DNA of 64,000 nt from Photorhabdus caribbeanensis. GTDB lineage: Bacteria > Pseudomonadota > Gammaproteobacteria > Enterobacterales > Enterobacteriaceae. The stretch is from contig NZ_RCWB01000014.1 in NCBI RefSeq assembly GCF_018448885.1, positions 52,128-116,127 of the forward strand, in the 5' to 3' direction. The notes under the pieces were generated by a model. The model saw only the letters and a list, made by a program, of their open reading frames with translations, was not told where the DNA came from and ran no database searches. The position numbers and the translations under genes were made by a program. Below are positions 39,197 to 50,069 of this stretch, in pieces (position 1 is the first letter of the stretch; every line of letters begins with the position of its first letter).

Positions 39197-39868
39197 TTAA
39201 TTAGATGGCTTCCATGCACCGGTTTCAACACTTTCAACCAGACGGTTTACTGCTTCACGAATAGCCAGATCCAATACTTTACCATTTAGTGTGGAGTCAT
39301 AACTGGCAGTACCACCAAAGCCGATAATTTCACGGTTAGATAATTTATATTCTCCTGCTCCTGCCACAGAGAAAACCACTTCGGAAGTTTCTACATTCAC
39401 CACATTCAACATGACCTTAGAATAAGCCACCTGTGATTTACCACGCCCTAACAAGCCCCATAACTGATGATCACCCACTTCTTTGCGGCCAAATTCAGTC
39501 ACATCACCGGTAATAACGTAAGTAGCACCTTTCAACTTCTGCGATTTACCTTGTAAACCCGCTTCTGCTTTCAGTTCCGCCATATTAGTGCGTTCCAGCA
39601 CCGTAAAACGCCCTGTCTGCTGTAAGTGCGAGATTAAAATCGTTTTAGATTGATTACCAAGGCGATCAACGCCGTCGGAGAAAATGCCATTTTGATAACT
39701 GGAACGGTTTTCAAACTTACCGATCGCAATTGGACTACGAACACCCTGATATACCGTATTATAAGAATTAACTTTTTGTACCTGGACGGTATTAGAAGAT
39801 TCAGTTGTACACCCTGCTAATATTGCCGAAGCTAAACAAATTGAAGATAAAATCAACTTACCTTGCAT
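39197..39868 (-). CDS. CsgG-family lipoprotein
   Basis: A 223-residue lipoprotein with signal and lipobox (ILAGCTTES). CsgG/HfaB-type features include IAIGKFENRSSYQNGIF, the helix SKTILISHLQQTGRFTVLER, KLKGATYVITGDVTEFG, and a C-terminal helix EAVNRLVESVETGAW. True CsgG is about 277 residues and forms the curli export pore. This shorter form lacks some pore-strand residues, so it may be a periplasmic structural partner of the two following lipoproteins. First gene of the operon; there are no curli genes nearby. Confidence 0.85.
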   Translation of the reverse strand: MQGKLILSSICLASAILAGCTTESSNTVQVQKVNSYNTVYQGVRSPIAIGKFENRSSYQNGIFSDGVDRLGNQSKTILISHLQQTGRFTVLERTNMAELKAEAGLQGKSQKLKGATYVITGDVTEFGRKEVGDHQLWGLLGRGKSQVAYSKVMLNVVNVETSEVVFSVAGAGEYKLSNREIIGFGGTASYDSTLNGKVLDLAIREAVNRLVESVETGAWKPSN

Positions 39869-40343
39869 AAAGACTTATTCCTGCGTAAAAAATTTATCCG
39901 TTTATCTACTAACTTTAAAAGGTAAAAGTTATAGATAACATATTTCATTAAAAAATCATTTACATCAGAAATCATTATGAATAAGCCAGCGTTATGTGAC
40001 CAGCATTTTATGCCACAAAGATAAAAAACTATCTGTTACATCACACTTTTTCAGATTAATACCCCACCGGTATAGATAGTAAAATCACATTAAATTAAAT
40101 TTTACTTATAATATTTTGATAATGTTTGTGTCGTTAATTAAATTACTCGCACCTGATATTACAAATATCTATATTATTTATGATGAAATATCACTCAATT
40201 AAGTACAAATTAAATAAAAAATAGCCGGGAAGATTTCATCTCTTACCCGGCTTTCATTCTAATAATATGATCAAATAAATAATCTACAGCGTTCAATGCA
40301 GTAATATCTTCCGGCTGTTTTCAATGACAAACTAAAGCATTAT
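39869..40343. other. AT-rich intergenic region
   Basis: It contains the promoter of the CsgG-like operon at its left and the hldE terminator at its right. No ORF or RNA gene is evident. Confidence 0.5.
40223..40252 (-). terminator. Terminator of the ygiF-glnE-hldE operon
   Basis: On the minus strand, AGCCGGG...CCCGGCT (40252-40246 with 40229-40223) is followed by ATTTTTTATTT, a textbook intrinsic terminator. Confidence 0.88.
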
Positions 40344-41768
40344 TTACTGATTTTTAATCGCCTTGATGATATTGGTTGTTGAAATACCATCTTCAAAGTT
40401 CAATACTTTGACTTCTCCGCCCGCAGCCCAAACTTCTTCACTGCCAGCAATTTCTCCCGGTTTATAATCGCCCCCTTTTACCAATACATCCGGCAAAACA
40501 TCCGCAATCAATCGCTGTGGCGTATCCTCCTCAAACGGCACAACCCAATCCACCGCGCCCAGAGCAGATAACACAATCATGCGTTGTTCTAGTGGATTAA
40601 CAGGACGGCTCTCACCTTTCAGACGTTTAGTTGATGCATCACTGTTAACAGCAACAATTAACCGATCACCCAGTTTACGAGCATTCTCCAGATATGAGAC
40701 ATGACCTGCATGCAGAATATCAAAGCAGCCATTAGTCATCACAATCCTTTCACCACGTTGACGAGCATCAGCAACAGCCTGTTTAAGCTGAAATTCAGTC
40801 ATCACACCAAAACCCGTTTCAGCGCGGCCACGGATAGCATTTTCCAATTCAATCGGCGAAACGGTCGACGTTCCCAGTTTGCCAACGACAACCCCCGCAG
40901 CAGCATTCGCCAGGAAACAAGCTTCATTCAGTGGCTTTCCAGCCGCAATCGCCGTTGCTAACACGCCAATAACCGTATCGCCAGCACCCGTAACATCAAA
41001 CACTTCCTGCGCCTGTGTAGGCAAATGTAATGGAGGTTGATCAACACTCAATAAACTCATCCCCTGTTCAGAGCGGGTAATCAATAATGCTTGAAGATCC
41101 AAATCCTTAACTAGCCGAGTACCTTTCTCAACCAATTCATTGTCATCTTTGCAGTGGCCCACCACCGCTTCAAATTCAGACAGATTCGGTGTGAGTAAAG
41201 TTGCCCCACGATAACGCTCAAAATCATTACCTTTCGGATCGATTAACACCGGAACTTTGGCCGCGTTTGCTAGTTTGATCATGTCCTGAACCTGACTCAG
41301 CGCACCTTTGGCGTAGTCAGATAGAACCAATGCGCCAATATGGGGTAACGCCTGTTCAATGCGCTCAAACATCGGTTGCGCATCGACATTATCGAAACCT
41401 TCTTCAAAATCTAAGCGAATTAATTGCTGGTTACGGGAAAGTACCCTCAGTTTGGTAATTGTCGGATGTGTCGGAACAGAAACAAAATCACAGCGCACCT
41501 TAACGCTACTCAGTTTCTCATTCAGCGCATGTGCTGCGTCATCAATCCCAGTCAAACCGATTAAATGCGAATTTGCTCCAAGAGCCGCAATATTCATAGC
41601 AACGTTGGCAGCGCCTCCCGGACGCTCCTCAATGGTATTGACTTTTACAACAGGCACCGGCGCTTCCGGTGAAATCCGGCTGGTCGGCCCATACCAGTAG
41701 CGATCTAACATCACATCACCGACGACTAAAACTCCTGCACAGTGAAAATCCGGGAGTGTCATTTTCAT
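40344..41768 (-). CDS. hldE: Bifunctional heptose kinase/adenylyltransferase HldE
   Basis: A 474-residue enzyme that makes ADP-D-glycero-beta-D-manno-heptose for the LPS inner core. The N-terminal PfkB kinase domain has [24 protein letters not shown] and [13 protein letters not shown]. The C-terminal cytidylyltransferase-like domain has [19 protein letters not shown] with the HxGH motif. Homology starts at MKMTLPDF (ATG 41768, GGAG 8 nt upstream), 4 codons inside the longest frame (41780). It lies downstream of glnE in the conserved ygiF-glnE-hldE order. Confidence 0.97.
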   Translation of the reverse strand: MKMTLPDFHCAGVLVVGDVMLDRYWYGPTSRISPEAPVPVVKVNTIEERPGGAANVAMNIAALGANSHLIGLTGIDDAAHALNEKLSSVKVRCDFVSVPTHPTITKLRVLSRNQQLIRLDFEEGFDNVDAQPMFERIEQALPHIGALVLSDYAKGALSQVQDMIKLANAAKVPVLIDPKGNDFERYRGATLLTPNLSEFEAVVGHCKDDNELVEKGTRLVKDLDLQALLITRSEQGMSLLSVDQPPLHLPTQAQEVFDVTGAGDTVIGVLATAIAAGKPLNEACFLANAAAGVVVGKLGTSTVSPIELENAIRGRAETGFGVMTEFQLKQAVADARQRGERIVMTNGCFDILHAGHVSYLENARKLGDRLIVAVNSDASTKRLKGESRPVNPLEQRMIVLSALGAVDWVVPFEEDTPQRLIADVLPDVLVKGGDYKPGEIAGSEEVWAAGGEVKVLNFEDGISTTNIIKAIKNQ

Positions 41769-41853
41769 CCCTTGCTCCAAATATTAGATATTAAATTGGT
41801 GCCAAATATTATCATACGACTGTAAAATCCCTACACCAAACCAGTAAAACCCG

Positions 41854-44709
41854 TTATTGTTCACCCAACCACTGTTGCCAACTACGGCGTACCCGTTCCT
41901 GTTGCTCGCTGAAACAATGGGTTGATACTCGACTGGAAAGCGTCTGTAGCGCCAGATGATGCAGTTCATCACGCATAGAAACGTAAGCCTGCGTTAATCC
42001 GGCCGCCTCATCTTCATCCATAATTTCATAGGCCGCCATTAATTGAAAAATCCGCACATTATCCGACCAACGCACCAGACGCTCATTTTCAGCCGCGTAA
42101 CGAAGCACCAAATATTGAGCGATAAATTCGATATCTGTGATCCCCCCCGGATCAGCTTTAATATCAAATTGATCTGAATGGCGACTGCCTAAATGTTTAT
42201 GCATCTTTTCCCGCATTTCCCTTACCTGCTGACGCAACAAAGCGGGTTCTCGTCGCGTACATAACGTCTGATGGCGTATCCGCTCAAAATCCCGATGTAA
42301 GTTTTCATCACCAAATACCATGCGAGCACGTACCAACGCCTGATGTTCCCAAGTCCACGCTTGATTTTGCTGATAATCAGCAAATGCGCCGATGGTACTG
42401 ACTAACATGCCAGATTCCCCGGAAGGACGCAGGCGGACATCCACGTCATACAACACGCCAGAGGAGGTTCGAGCACTGAATAAGTGCATAATTCGTTGGG
42501 CAAGACGCAAATAAAATTGCCGGGCATCAATCGATCGATCGCCATCAGTCATCACATCCACCGGGCAATCAAGCAGGAAAACTAAATCAAGATCAGAACT
42601 ATAACCCAACTCCCAACCACCTAATTTGCCATAACCAATCACAGCAAATCCCAGACCTTGCCGCTGACTCAGATGTGATGGAACACCATAGCGTTTTGCC
42701 ATTTGTCCCCACGCCTGTTGAACGACTGCTTCAATAATCGCTTCTGCCAAATAAGTGAGATGATCACTGACTTTCATCACCGGCAATACGCCAGTGATAT
42801 CCTCCGCCGCAATCCTCAGTAATTGCGCCTGCTTAAACTGGCGGAGCGCTTCTAGTTGTTGCTCTTCATCATCTTCTGGTATCCGCAACAAATATTGCCG
42901 CAACTCATCTTTATAGGCATCCAATGGCAAAGGTTTATACAGGAATTGTGGATCAAGCAGTTCATCCAACAACAATGGGTGACAGGCAAGCTGATCCGCA
43001 ATCATCGGTGAAGCTGCACACAACCGGATAACATGTGTCAATACAGCTTCCGATTCAAGTATCAGTTCCAGGTAAGTTGTACGGCTGACGATACTTAACA
43101 GCAACGGAATAACCCGTTCTAGCACTATATTGGCATTTTGATTAGCATCTTGTCGCAAACAAACTTTTGTCAACAAACGTGGCATCAAATGGTCGAGTAC
43201 ATCACGCCCACGAGGACCAATGGTTCTTTTACCCACATCATGACGGAATACAGAAATGATATGCAATATCTGTTGTGCAATCGCTTCATCCAAATTCGGA
43301 GCTAGTATGATTAATTCTTCTTTTTCGAGATCTTCCAGCCACAGACTTTTAAATGGCGCATGACCAAGTTCCTCTTCACTATTATCACTGTCATCGCCAA
43401 TTAATTGCGTAAAAATGGCCCGAATAGCGCCCATCTTGCTGTTCAATTCAATTATCAGAGCATCCCAACTTTCAAATCCCATGCCCCACGTCAGTCGTGC
43501 ACAATTCAACTCATCTTCTGGCAGAGTCTGGGTTTGTTGATCGTTAATTGACTGTAAAAGATTTTCTAGCCGCCGTAAAAAGAGATAACCATCAGCAAGT
43601 TGTTTCACCTGCAATGGTTGCAAAATCGCCAACTGCGCTAATATTTGAAGAGTTGGCAACAACGCCTGAGATTGCAAACACAGTTCACGCCCACCACGAA
43701 TAAGCTGGAACACTTGGGCAATAAATTCAATTTCACGGATACCACCAGCGCCCAGTTTGATATTGTTTTTCAAGCCACGGCGACGCACTTCCCGTTCAAT
43801 CATACCTTTCATATTTCTCAAGGATTGAATCACACTGAAATCAATGTAACGGCGAAAGACAAACGGTCTTAACATCCTGCGTAATTCTTCACCATACACT
43901 TGGTCGCCCGAACCCATAATCCGCGCCTTCACCATCGCATAACGTTCCCAATCACGCCCTTGCTCTTGATAGTAATCTTCCAATGCAACAAAACTGAACA
44001 CCAATGGGCCACTATCACCGAACGGACGCAGACGCATATCCATCCGATACACAAAACCATCCACAGTTTGCTGATCAAGCACTTTGATAAGACGCTGCCC
44101 CAGACGGGTAAAAAACTGAGCGTTATCCATTTCACGACGGCCGCCTTGGGTAAGACCGTTTTCAGGATAGACAAAAATCAAATCAATATCAGAAGAGAAG
44201 TTCAACTCGCCACCGCCAAGTTTTCCCATACCGAGAATTAACAGTGGTTGAGGCTCTCCCCGCTCATTACAAGGGGTTCCCCAATCCTGACAACAACGCT
44301 GATATAACCAGTCACGAGCCGCAATAATCAATGTTTCAGCCAACATACTGAGTTGTTGCAGCGTCTCCTGAGTCGTAATGCTATACAGTGCCTGCGACCA
44401 GGCTATTCTCACCAGAATCTTGTTACGAAACTGACGTAAAACCCGCATAAGGGTATTTTCATCCTCTACCGATGCGAGTAACTGTTGCAGCCATTCAGCA
44501 TATTGATGCCTCTCCTGCGCTCTAGGTGGATGTTGGCGGATCTCGGCTAACCACTCAGGATGAGCTTGCAGGTTTTCAACAACAAAATCACTCAGTGACA
44601 ATACCGCCTGCTCATGAGCAGAAAAAGGCTCAACACTTAATACCAGTTGTTGAAAATGTTCCGTCACACGCTGTAGTTGAGCCAGAAGCGGGGTTGAAAG
44701 TGGCAACAT
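41854..44709 (-). CDS. glnE: Glutamine synthetase adenylyltransferase/deadenylase GlnE
   Basis: A 951-residue bifunctional enzyme that adds AMP to, or removes it from, glutamine synthetase in response to PII and glutamine. Two nucleotidyltransferase domains are visible: [20 protein letters not shown] (deadenylylation half) and [20 protein letters not shown] (adenylylation half). Each is followed by [11 protein letters not shown] / [11 protein letters not shown]. Length matches E. coli (946). The gap to hldE is 85 bp. Confidence 0.98.
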   Translation of the reverse strand: MLPLSTPLLAQLQRVTEHFQQLVLSVEPFSAHEQAVLSLSDFVVENLQAHPEWLAEIRQHPPRAQERHQYAEWLQQLLASVEDENTLMRVLRQFRNKILVRIAWSQALYSITTQETLQQLSMLAETLIIAARDWLYQRCCQDWGTPCNERGEPQPLLILGMGKLGGGELNFSSDIDLIFVYPENGLTQGGRREMDNAQFFTRLGQRLIKVLDQQTVDGFVYRMDMRLRPFGDSGPLVFSFVALEDYYQEQGRDWERYAMVKARIMGSGDQVYGEELRRMLRPFVFRRYIDFSVIQSLRNMKGMIEREVRRRGLKNNIKLGAGGIREIEFIAQVFQLIRGGRELCLQSQALLPTLQILAQLAILQPLQVKQLADGYLFLRRLENLLQSINDQQTQTLPEDELNCARLTWGMGFESWDALIIELNSKMGAIRAIFTQLIGDDSDNSEEELGHAPFKSLWLEDLEKEELIILAPNLDEAIAQQILHIISVFRHDVGKRTIGPRGRDVLDHLMPRLLTKVCLRQDANQNANIVLERVIPLLLSIVSRTTYLELILESEAVLTHVIRLCAASPMIADQLACHPLLLDELLDPQFLYKPLPLDAYKDELRQYLLRIPEDDEEQQLEALRQFKQAQLLRIAAEDITGVLPVMKVSDHLTYLAEAIIEAVVQQAWGQMAKRYGVPSHLSQRQGLGFAVIGYGKLGGWELGYSSDLDLVFLLDCPVDVMTDGDRSIDARQFYLRLAQRIMHLFSARTSSGVLYDVDVRLRPSGESGMLVSTIGAFADYQQNQAWTWEHQALVRARMVFGDENLHRDFERIRHQTLCTRREPALLRQQVREMREKMHKHLGSRHSDQFDIKADPGGITDIEFIAQYLVLRYAAENERLVRWSDNVRIFQLMAAYEIMDEDEAAGLTQAYVSMRDELHHLALQTLSSRVSTHCFSEQQERVRRSWQQWLGEQ

Positions 44710-44736
44710 AGAAAATTCCTGTTATTTAAGCGGAGA

Positions 44737-44770
44737 GATTTATTAACCACATGGATTTATTAACCACATA
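44737..44770. repeat. 17-bp tandem duplication at the end of ygiF
   Basis: GATTTATTAACCACATG (44737-44753) is repeated as GATTTATTAACCACATA (44754-44770) with one mismatch. The duplication spans the ygiF stop codon and alters its last residues. Confidence 0.85.
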
Positions 44771-45681
44771 GTCAGTGCCAACTTACATTGTAAATAGAGC
44801 GAGCTATAACATAGCGTTTCAGCTTCTGTTTCCGTATCCAATAATTTCTGGTTGATAGCAACTAATTGGTTATCTAACTGTCCCGGCGCACCAGGATATT
44901 CGATCGTCTGATGAATCAAAGTCAGTACTTGCTTTAAACCATCCCGACCATCCGATAAACCGGCCAACCAACGCTCCTCTTGTTCTTGCCAATGGGCCAA
45001 CATTGACGTGAGTACCGAAGGTAATGACTGCTGCATATCAATTTCTACCTGAGTTGAAAGTAAAGCTGCCTTTGGTTTTCCCTGAGCTAACTGATAACCA
45101 CGAGCGGCTTTACTTTTATTTCCTTGCCGCAAGCCGTTTGATTTTGCCAATTCAACCGCCAATGCTAATACATCGGTTATAGTTCCTTGCTTTAACTCCA
45201 GTTCAAACTCACAAATTGGCTCCTTACGATTGGCCGCAATAATTTCGCCCTGATCGAGCACCACTTCGATCTCACTTTGTCCATAAGTTACCACCCACTT
45301 TTCGCGTATAAAGTCAGTACTGAATAACGCATTCAAACGGGATTGCAACGCTTCCACATCACAATTGTCGGGCCAGATATGCTGTGGAAACAGAGTCAAT
45401 GCCAGTTCCGGTTTTACCAATGGCACATTATATTCCGGTCGCTGATGCAACCCGCCAACCACCTTACCAGCTGTTTTGATCGTCATCTCATACTGATCAT
45501 CAAAACCACGGATCCGCAACCCCATATCAAGACTGCGCAGTTGGTTATCCGACGTTTCGAAATAGATATTGGTCAACTTTTGGGGAGAAAAATAGTCATG
45601 AGGAAACAACAGTAACTGCTGACGAATTGCAGGAATAGCTTGCGGTCTGGCGATAAGTTTTAATTCAATTTCTACACTCAT
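44743..45681 (-). CDS. ygiF: Inorganic triphosphatase YgiF, shortened C-terminus
   Basis: A 312-residue CYTH-domain triphosphatase with the EXEXK signature at MSVEIELKLIARP. Catalytic basic/acidic strands follow (LRIRGFDDQYEMTIK, EVVLDQGEI, CEFELELKQG, SKAARGY). It hydrolyses inorganic tripolyphosphate in E. coli. The E. coli protein is about 433 residues with a complete C-terminal CHAD domain. Here only the first helices of CHAD remain, and the end lies in a 17-bp tandem duplication. The catalytic domain is intact. It is first in the ygiF-glnE-hldE operon. Confidence 0.9.
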   Translation of the reverse strand: MSVEIELKLIARPQAIPAIRQQLLLFPHDYFSPQKLTNIYFETSDNQLRSLDMGLRIRGFDDQYEMTIKTAGKVVGGLHQRPEYNVPLVKPELALTLFPQHIWPDNCDVEALQSRLNALFSTDFIREKWVVTYGQSEIEVVLDQGEIIAANRKEPICEFELELKQGTITDVLALAVELAKSNGLRQGNKSKAARGYQLAQGKPKAALLSTQVEIDMQQSLPSVLTSMLAHWQEQEERWLAGLSDGRDGLKQVLTLIHQTIEYPGAPGQLDNQLVAINQKLLDTETEAETLCYSSLYLQCKLALTMWLINPCG

Positions 45682-45943
45682 ATCTGTACCATTGATAACA
45701 ATCTTTATCCTTCATCTTACCTTGATTTCGCTTTTTTCCACGATGAGTAAGAAGAAAATTAAAATTTCTCTTTCCTGCAAGTTATGATAGTAATTAACAG
45801 GAAATGTTTCGTTCAGCAGACAACAAGCCATGTATTCAATCGATTAGAAAAGTGTCATGTTGGTTTACCGATTGCTCTAGCAAACTTAACTCTTTACTAT
45901 CAAATTCTAAACTCACCATAGATAAAGAACAGTTGAAATCACA

Positions 45944-46564
45944 ATGCGAAAATTACATTTACTTCTTACGGCACTATTGAGCCTAAGCTTTTCGCTGACT
46001 ACCCATGCGGAAGAAAAGCGCTATGTATCTGATGAGTTATCTACCTACACACACGCCGGACCGGGTAATCAATACCGGATAGCCGGTACACTCAATGCCG
46101 GTGATGCAGTCACATTGATAAGCATCAATCGGGACAGTAATTACGCCCAAGTTAAAGATGATAAAGGCCGTGTTGTCTGGCTACCAGTTAACCAGCTTAG
46201 TAATAAACCCAGCCTGCGTACCCGTCTGCCAGGATTAGAACAGGAAGTAAAAACATTGACGGATAAGTTAGCCAATATAGACAATAACTGGAATCAGCGC
46301 ACTGCCGATATGCAGCTGAAAGTTGCCAATAGCAGTAACATTATTGCAGAGTTGAAAAAAGAGAATGAGAAGTTGAAAAACAAACTGACGGTAGCAGAAA
46401 AAAAGCTCGATGCTGCAAATCTGCAACTTGATGACAAACAACGCAATATCATTCTGCAATGGTTCATGTACGGCGGTGGCGTTGCAGGCGCTGGTTTAAT
46501 CTTTGGGTTATTACTGCCACATATGCTTCCACGCCGTAAGCGTAATGACCGTTGGATGAGTTGA
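45944..46564 (+). CDS. ygiM: SH3-domain membrane protein YgiM
   Basis: A 206-residue protein (TIGR04211 family) with a signal peptide (LLTALLSLSFSLTTHA) and a bacterial SH3 domain (RYVSDELSTYTHAGPGNQYR). A long coiled coil follows (residues about 95-165), then a C-terminal membrane helix (WFMYGGGVAGAGLIFGLLLP) with a basic tail PRRKRNDRW. It is probably anchored in the inner membrane facing the periplasm. Role unproven. cca follows after 16 bp and is likely co-transcribed. Confidence 0.92.
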   Translation: MRKLHLLLTALLSLSFSLTTHAEEKRYVSDELSTYTHAGPGNQYRIAGTLNAGDAVTLISINRDSNYAQVKDDKGRVVWLPVNQLSNKPSLRTRLPGLEQEVKTLTDKLANIDNNWNQRTADMQLKVANSSNIIAELKKENEKLKNKLTVAEKKLDAANLQLDDKQRNIILQWFMYGGGVAGAGLIFGLLLPHMLPRRKRNDRWMS

Positions 46565-46580
46565 TTAAGGAACATATTAA

Positions 46581-47846
46581 GTGAGAGTCTATCTGGTTGG
46601 CGGCGCAGTACGTGATCGCCTGCTAAATTTTCCTGTAAATGAGCGGGATTGGGTTGTTGTGGGTGGAACGCCAGAAGAGCTGCTATCCCAAGGATATCAG
46701 CAAGTTGGCAAAGATTTTCCGGTATTCCTGCATCCCAAAACCCACGAAGAGTATGCACTGGCACGCACCGAGAGAAAATCCGGTCAGGGATATACCGGTT
46801 TTACTTGCTATGCTGCGCCAGATGTCACACTGGAAGACGATTTGCAGCGCCGTGATCTGACAATTAATGCGATTGCTCAAACACCCACAGGTAAACTTGT
46901 CGATCCTTATCATGGTGTTGATGATTTAAACAATCGTATCTTACGCCATGTTTCTGATGCTTTCTTTGAAGATCCACTAAGGGTATTACGAGTGGCTCGT
47001 TTTGCCGCTCGTTTCGCCCATTTAGGGTTTACTATCGCCCCAGAAACACAAGCGTTAATGTCAAATATGGCAATTAACGGCGAACTATCAGCACTCACAC
47101 CAGAACGTGTCTGGAAAGAAACCGAAAAAGCGCTTGCCACCCATTCCCCTCAGATCTTTTTTCAAGTTTTACGTGATTGTGGCGCATTGGCGGTGTTGTT
47201 TCCTGAAATCGATAATTTGTTTGGCGTTCCCGCACCAGAGAAGTGGCATCCTGAGATTGATACCGGTATTCATACGTTAATGGTGCTGAAAGTAGCGACT
47301 GAATTAACAGATGAAATCGATAGCCGTTTTGCTGCTCTATGCCATGATCTTGGCAAAGGGTTGACTCCGCCAGAACAGTGGCCTCACCATTATGGACATG
47401 GGCCAGCAGGTGTTAAGTTAGTTGATCAATTGTGCCAACGCCTGCGCATTCCGAATTCTGCCCGTGATTTGGCAAAACTGGCTGCTCAATATCATGATTT
47501 AGTGCATACCGTCGCTCAATTGCGGCCAAAAACATTACTTAAATTGTTTGACGCCATTGATGCATGGCGTAAACCTCAGCGCATAGAGCAATTGATTATC
47601 ATCAGTGAAGCCGATGCACGGGGTCGTACTGGCTTTGAAAACACGCCATATCCACAAGGTGATTATCTGCGACAGGCTTTCAACATTGCCAGCCAGGTTC
47701 AAGTAAAAAACATTGTAGACAGTGGGTTGCTTGGTGCTGACATTGGTCATGAGTTACGACGTCAACGTCAGCACGCATTAGCGGAATGGAAACAACAAGA
47801 CCATACTGTTCAAGGCAATACCGTTCAAAATAATACAGCTACCTGA
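46581..47846 (+). CDS. cca: Multifunctional CCA-adding enzyme
   Basis: A 421-residue class II tRNA nucleotidyltransferase. The head motif is [20 protein letters not shown], the catalytic acids are in the DWVVVGG and LARTERK strands, and [10 protein letters not shown] and [12 protein letters not shown] follow. The C-terminal HD phosphohydrolase domain ([19 protein letters not shown]) gives phosphatase/phosphodiesterase activity, as in E. coli. It starts at GTG 46581 with AAGGAAC upstream. The last about 15 residues are Gln/Asn/Thr-rich, an ordinary tail difference. Confidence 0.97.
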   Translation: MRVYLVGGAVRDRLLNFPVNERDWVVVGGTPEELLSQGYQQVGKDFPVFLHPKTHEEYALARTERKSGQGYTGFTCYAAPDVTLEDDLQRRDLTINAIAQTPTGKLVDPYHGVDDLNNRILRHVSDAFFEDPLRVLRVARFAARFAHLGFTIAPETQALMSNMAINGELSALTPERVWKETEKALATHSPQIFFQVLRDCGALAVLFPEIDNLFGVPAPEKWHPEIDTGIHTLMVLKVATELTDEIDSRFAALCHDLGKGLTPPEQWPHHYGHGPAGVKLVDQLCQRLRIPNSARDLAKLAAQYHDLVHTVAQLRPKTLLKLFDAIDAWRKPQRIEQLIIISEADARGRTGFENTPYPQGDYLRQAFNIASQVQVKNIVDSGLLGADIGHELRRQRQHALAEWKQQDHTVQGNTVQNNTAT

Positions 47847-47851
47847 AACAT

Positions 47852-47901
47852 CCCCTGATATCAAATATTGGATAATATTCGAATTAAATTGATATCAGGG
47901 G
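47852..47901. terminator. Bidirectional terminator between cca and uppP
   Basis: CCCCTGATATCAA (47852-47864) pairs perfectly over 13 bp with TTGATATCAGGGG (47889-47901). The 24-nt loop can fold further. Confidence 0.7.
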
Positions 47902-47910
47902 AACCATTCG

Positions 47911-48729
47911 CTACATAAATACCCAGTAAACAGCGGCGGCCACAATAAAGCGGTAGATAGCAAATGGGATAAAAGATATACGCTTAATCAATGCCAGAAA
48001 AGTTTTAATGGCGACTAACGCGACAACAAATGCAGTAATAAAACCAACAGCAAACATTGGGATATCAGCAGCACTCAAAAAATGCAGGCTCTTATATAAG
48101 TCTAATCCACTTGCCCCCATCATCATAGGTACAGCCAGAATAAACGAGAACTCTGATGCCGTATAACGATTAACTCCCATCAGCATTCCACCAGAGATTG
48201 TCGCGCCTGAACGGGAAAATCCCGGCCACAACGCCAGACACTGAAAACAACCAATCATAAAAGCCTGACGATAAGTAATATCATCCAGCCCTTCTGCTCT
48301 CGGTGTTTTAGGTTTCAAGATTTCTGCTGTAATCAGCAACACACCACCAATAACCAAGGCGTACATCACGCTTTGTGGGTTAAACAGCGATTTGATGACA
48401 TCATGGAACAGCAACCCAAGCGTCACCGCAGGTAACATTGCTAAAATAATATGGCTTAATTTCAGTTTACCATTGGTTTTACCTTCGTGAGGAACTTCAC
48501 CAAAGTGGATGCCAATAAGCCCAAACAAACGACGCCAAAACACCACTACCACCGCAAGGATAGATCCAAGCTGGATAATAACTTCAAATGTTTCAGCTTT
48601 ATCGCCAGTAAATCCCAACATATGGCCAACGATAATCATATGGCCGGTAGAGGAAACAGGAAGAAATTCAGTTAGCCCTTCAACAACACCAAGAATAGCT
48701 GCATGAAACAAGGTAGAAAGGTCAGTCAT
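47911..48729 (-). CDS. uppP: Undecaprenyl-diphosphate phosphatase UppP (BacA)
   Basis: A 272-residue polytopic inner-membrane enzyme that recycles the lipid carrier for peptidoglycan and gives bacitracin resistance. Family motifs are [19 protein letters not shown] near the N-terminus and [18 protein letters not shown] in the middle. Homology starts at [13 protein letters not shown] (ATG 48729). The frame is open to 48807, but that extension is absent from homologues. It is 176 bp from folB on the same strand. Confidence 0.97.
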   Translation of the reverse strand: MTDLSTLFHAAILGVVEGLTEFLPVSSTGHMIIVGHMLGFTGDKAETFEVIIQLGSILAVVVVFWRRLFGLIGIHFGEVPHEGKTNGKLKLSHIILAMLPAVTLGLLFHDVIKSLFNPQSVMYALVIGGVLLITAEILKPKTPRAEGLDDITYRQAFMIGCFQCLALWPGFSRSGATISGGMLMGVNRYTASEFSFILAVPMMMGASGLDLYKSLHFLSAADIPMFAVGFITAFVVALVAIKTFLALIKRISFIPFAIYRFIVAAAVYWVFM

Positions 48730-48905
48730 ATAGAGAGATCGCCCATTAATAAATATCCGAAACAAGTAGCATAGAATAAACTCAGCTACCATTATTCCCA
48801 TTGTCATTAATCAATTGACATAATTATCAAGCCTGGCATCACTGCATGCCAGTCTATGTAAGAACAATGACAATAATATGGCAGCCGAATTCACTACTGA
48901 TCAGA

Positions 48906-49256
48906 TTATTTTTTTCTTTCAATAATAACACCAACTTGACGAGCCTGCGCGACAGCGCCCGGTTTACTGACTTTTACCCGTACCCACGGCGAATTAAAAC
49001 GGTTTAACAGCAGATCCGCTACCTCTTCAGCCACTCTTTCAACCAGAGCAAAATTCTGATTTTCTACATGGCTGATGATCGCTTCGCTAACTCTGGCATA
49101 ATCCAGACAATATTCGACATCATCACTGGAAGATGCGCGTTTATTATCCCATCCCATTTCGATATCGAACACTAACTTCTGTTTAATGGTCTGTTCCCAG
49201 TCGTAAACACCAATTGTAGTAATAACGACTAATTCCTCAATAAATACGATATCCAT
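48906..49256 (-). CDS. folB: Dihydroneopterin aldolase FolB
   Basis: A 116-residue folate-pathway enzyme converting dihydroneopterin to hydroxymethyldihydropterin. The signature is MDIVFIEELVVITTIGVYDW with the catalytic/pterin residues in the DYARVSEAI and LVERVAEEVAD segments. GTG ATG occurs at the start; the ATG at 49256 matches homologues. It is divergent from plsY, as in E. coli. Confidence 0.96.
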   Translation of the reverse strand: MDIVFIEELVVITTIGVYDWEQTIKQKLVFDIEMGWDNKRASSSDDVEYCLDYARVSEAIISHVENQNFALVERVAEEVADLLLNRFNSPWVRVKVSKPGAVAQARQVGVIIERKK

Positions 49257-49362
49257 CACGTCATTTTCCTGTTTTTCAATTTGTCGGATACCACTTCCGA
49301 CTAAATATGCGTATTATCCATGACTAGGCTAAGAAAACGACCATTATTATTGGGGAGACATT

Positions 49363-50010
49363 ATGAGTGCTATCGCGCTTGGTATGATCATCTTCGCGTA
49401 TCTTTGCGGTTCAATCTCCAGCGCAATACTTATTTGTCGTCTGGCTGGTTTACCTGATCCTCGTCAATATGGCTCAGGCAACCCTGGCGCGACAAATGTA
49501 CTGCGAATTGGCGGCCGCAGTACCGCGGCAATAGTACTAATTTGTGATGTTTTGAAAGGGATGATCCCCGTCTGGTTGGCTTATCAACTCTATGTTCCCC
49601 CGTTCTATTTAGGGATTACAGCAATGGCGGCCTGTCTCGGTCATATTTACCCGATCTTTTTCCAATTTAAAGGCGGTAAGGGTGTCGCAACTGCTTTTGG
49701 CGCTATTGCGGTAATCGGTTGGGATCTAACAGGTTTGATGATGGGTACCTGGCTGCTAACTATATTACTAAGCGGCTATTCCTCTTTAGGGGCAATTATC
49801 AGTGCCTTGATAGCACCGTTCTATGTCTGGTGGTTTAAACCTGAATTTACTTTCCCCGTCGCCATGCTCTGCTGTCTGGTGCTACTACGTCACCATGATA
49901 ATATCCAGCGTCTGTGGCGTGGCCAAGAAAGTCGTATCTGGAACAAGCTCAAAAAGAAAAAAGAGATGACCGAAAAAGAAAAAAACCAAACAAAAAAAGA
50001 ACGAAGATAA
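49363..50010 (+). CDS. plsY: Glycerol-3-phosphate acyltransferase PlsY
   Basis: A 215-residue inner-membrane enzyme that transfers acyl groups from acyl-phosphate to glycerol 3-phosphate. The three motifs are [22 protein letters not shown] and [21 protein letters not shown]. Five hydrophobic segments are present. The C-terminus carries a lysine/glutamate-rich cytosolic tail ([19 protein letters not shown]), longer than in some relatives. GGGAG precedes ATG 49363. Confidence 0.96.
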   Translation: MSAIALGMIIFAYLCGSISSAILICRLAGLPDPRQYGSGNPGATNVLRIGGRSTAAIVLICDVLKGMIPVWLAYQLYVPPFYLGITAMAACLGHIYPIFFQFKGGKGVATAFGAIAVIGWDLTGLMMGTWLLTILLSGYSSLGAIISALIAPFYVWWFKPEFTFPVAMLCCLVLLRHHDNIQRLWRGQESRIWNKLKKKKEMTEKEKNQTKKERR

Positions 50011-50030
50011 ACAACATAACCGGATAAAAA

Positions 50031-50053
50031 CCAGCAACTCATTGAGTTACTGG
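50031..50053. terminator. Bidirectional terminator between plsY and tsaD
   Basis: CCAGCAACTCA (50031-50041) pairs with TGAGTTACTGG (50043-50053) with one mismatch. TCTTTTATTT lies on one side and TTTTTATCC on the other strand. Confidence 0.85.
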
Positions 50054-50069
50054 TCTTTTATTTGAAGAT

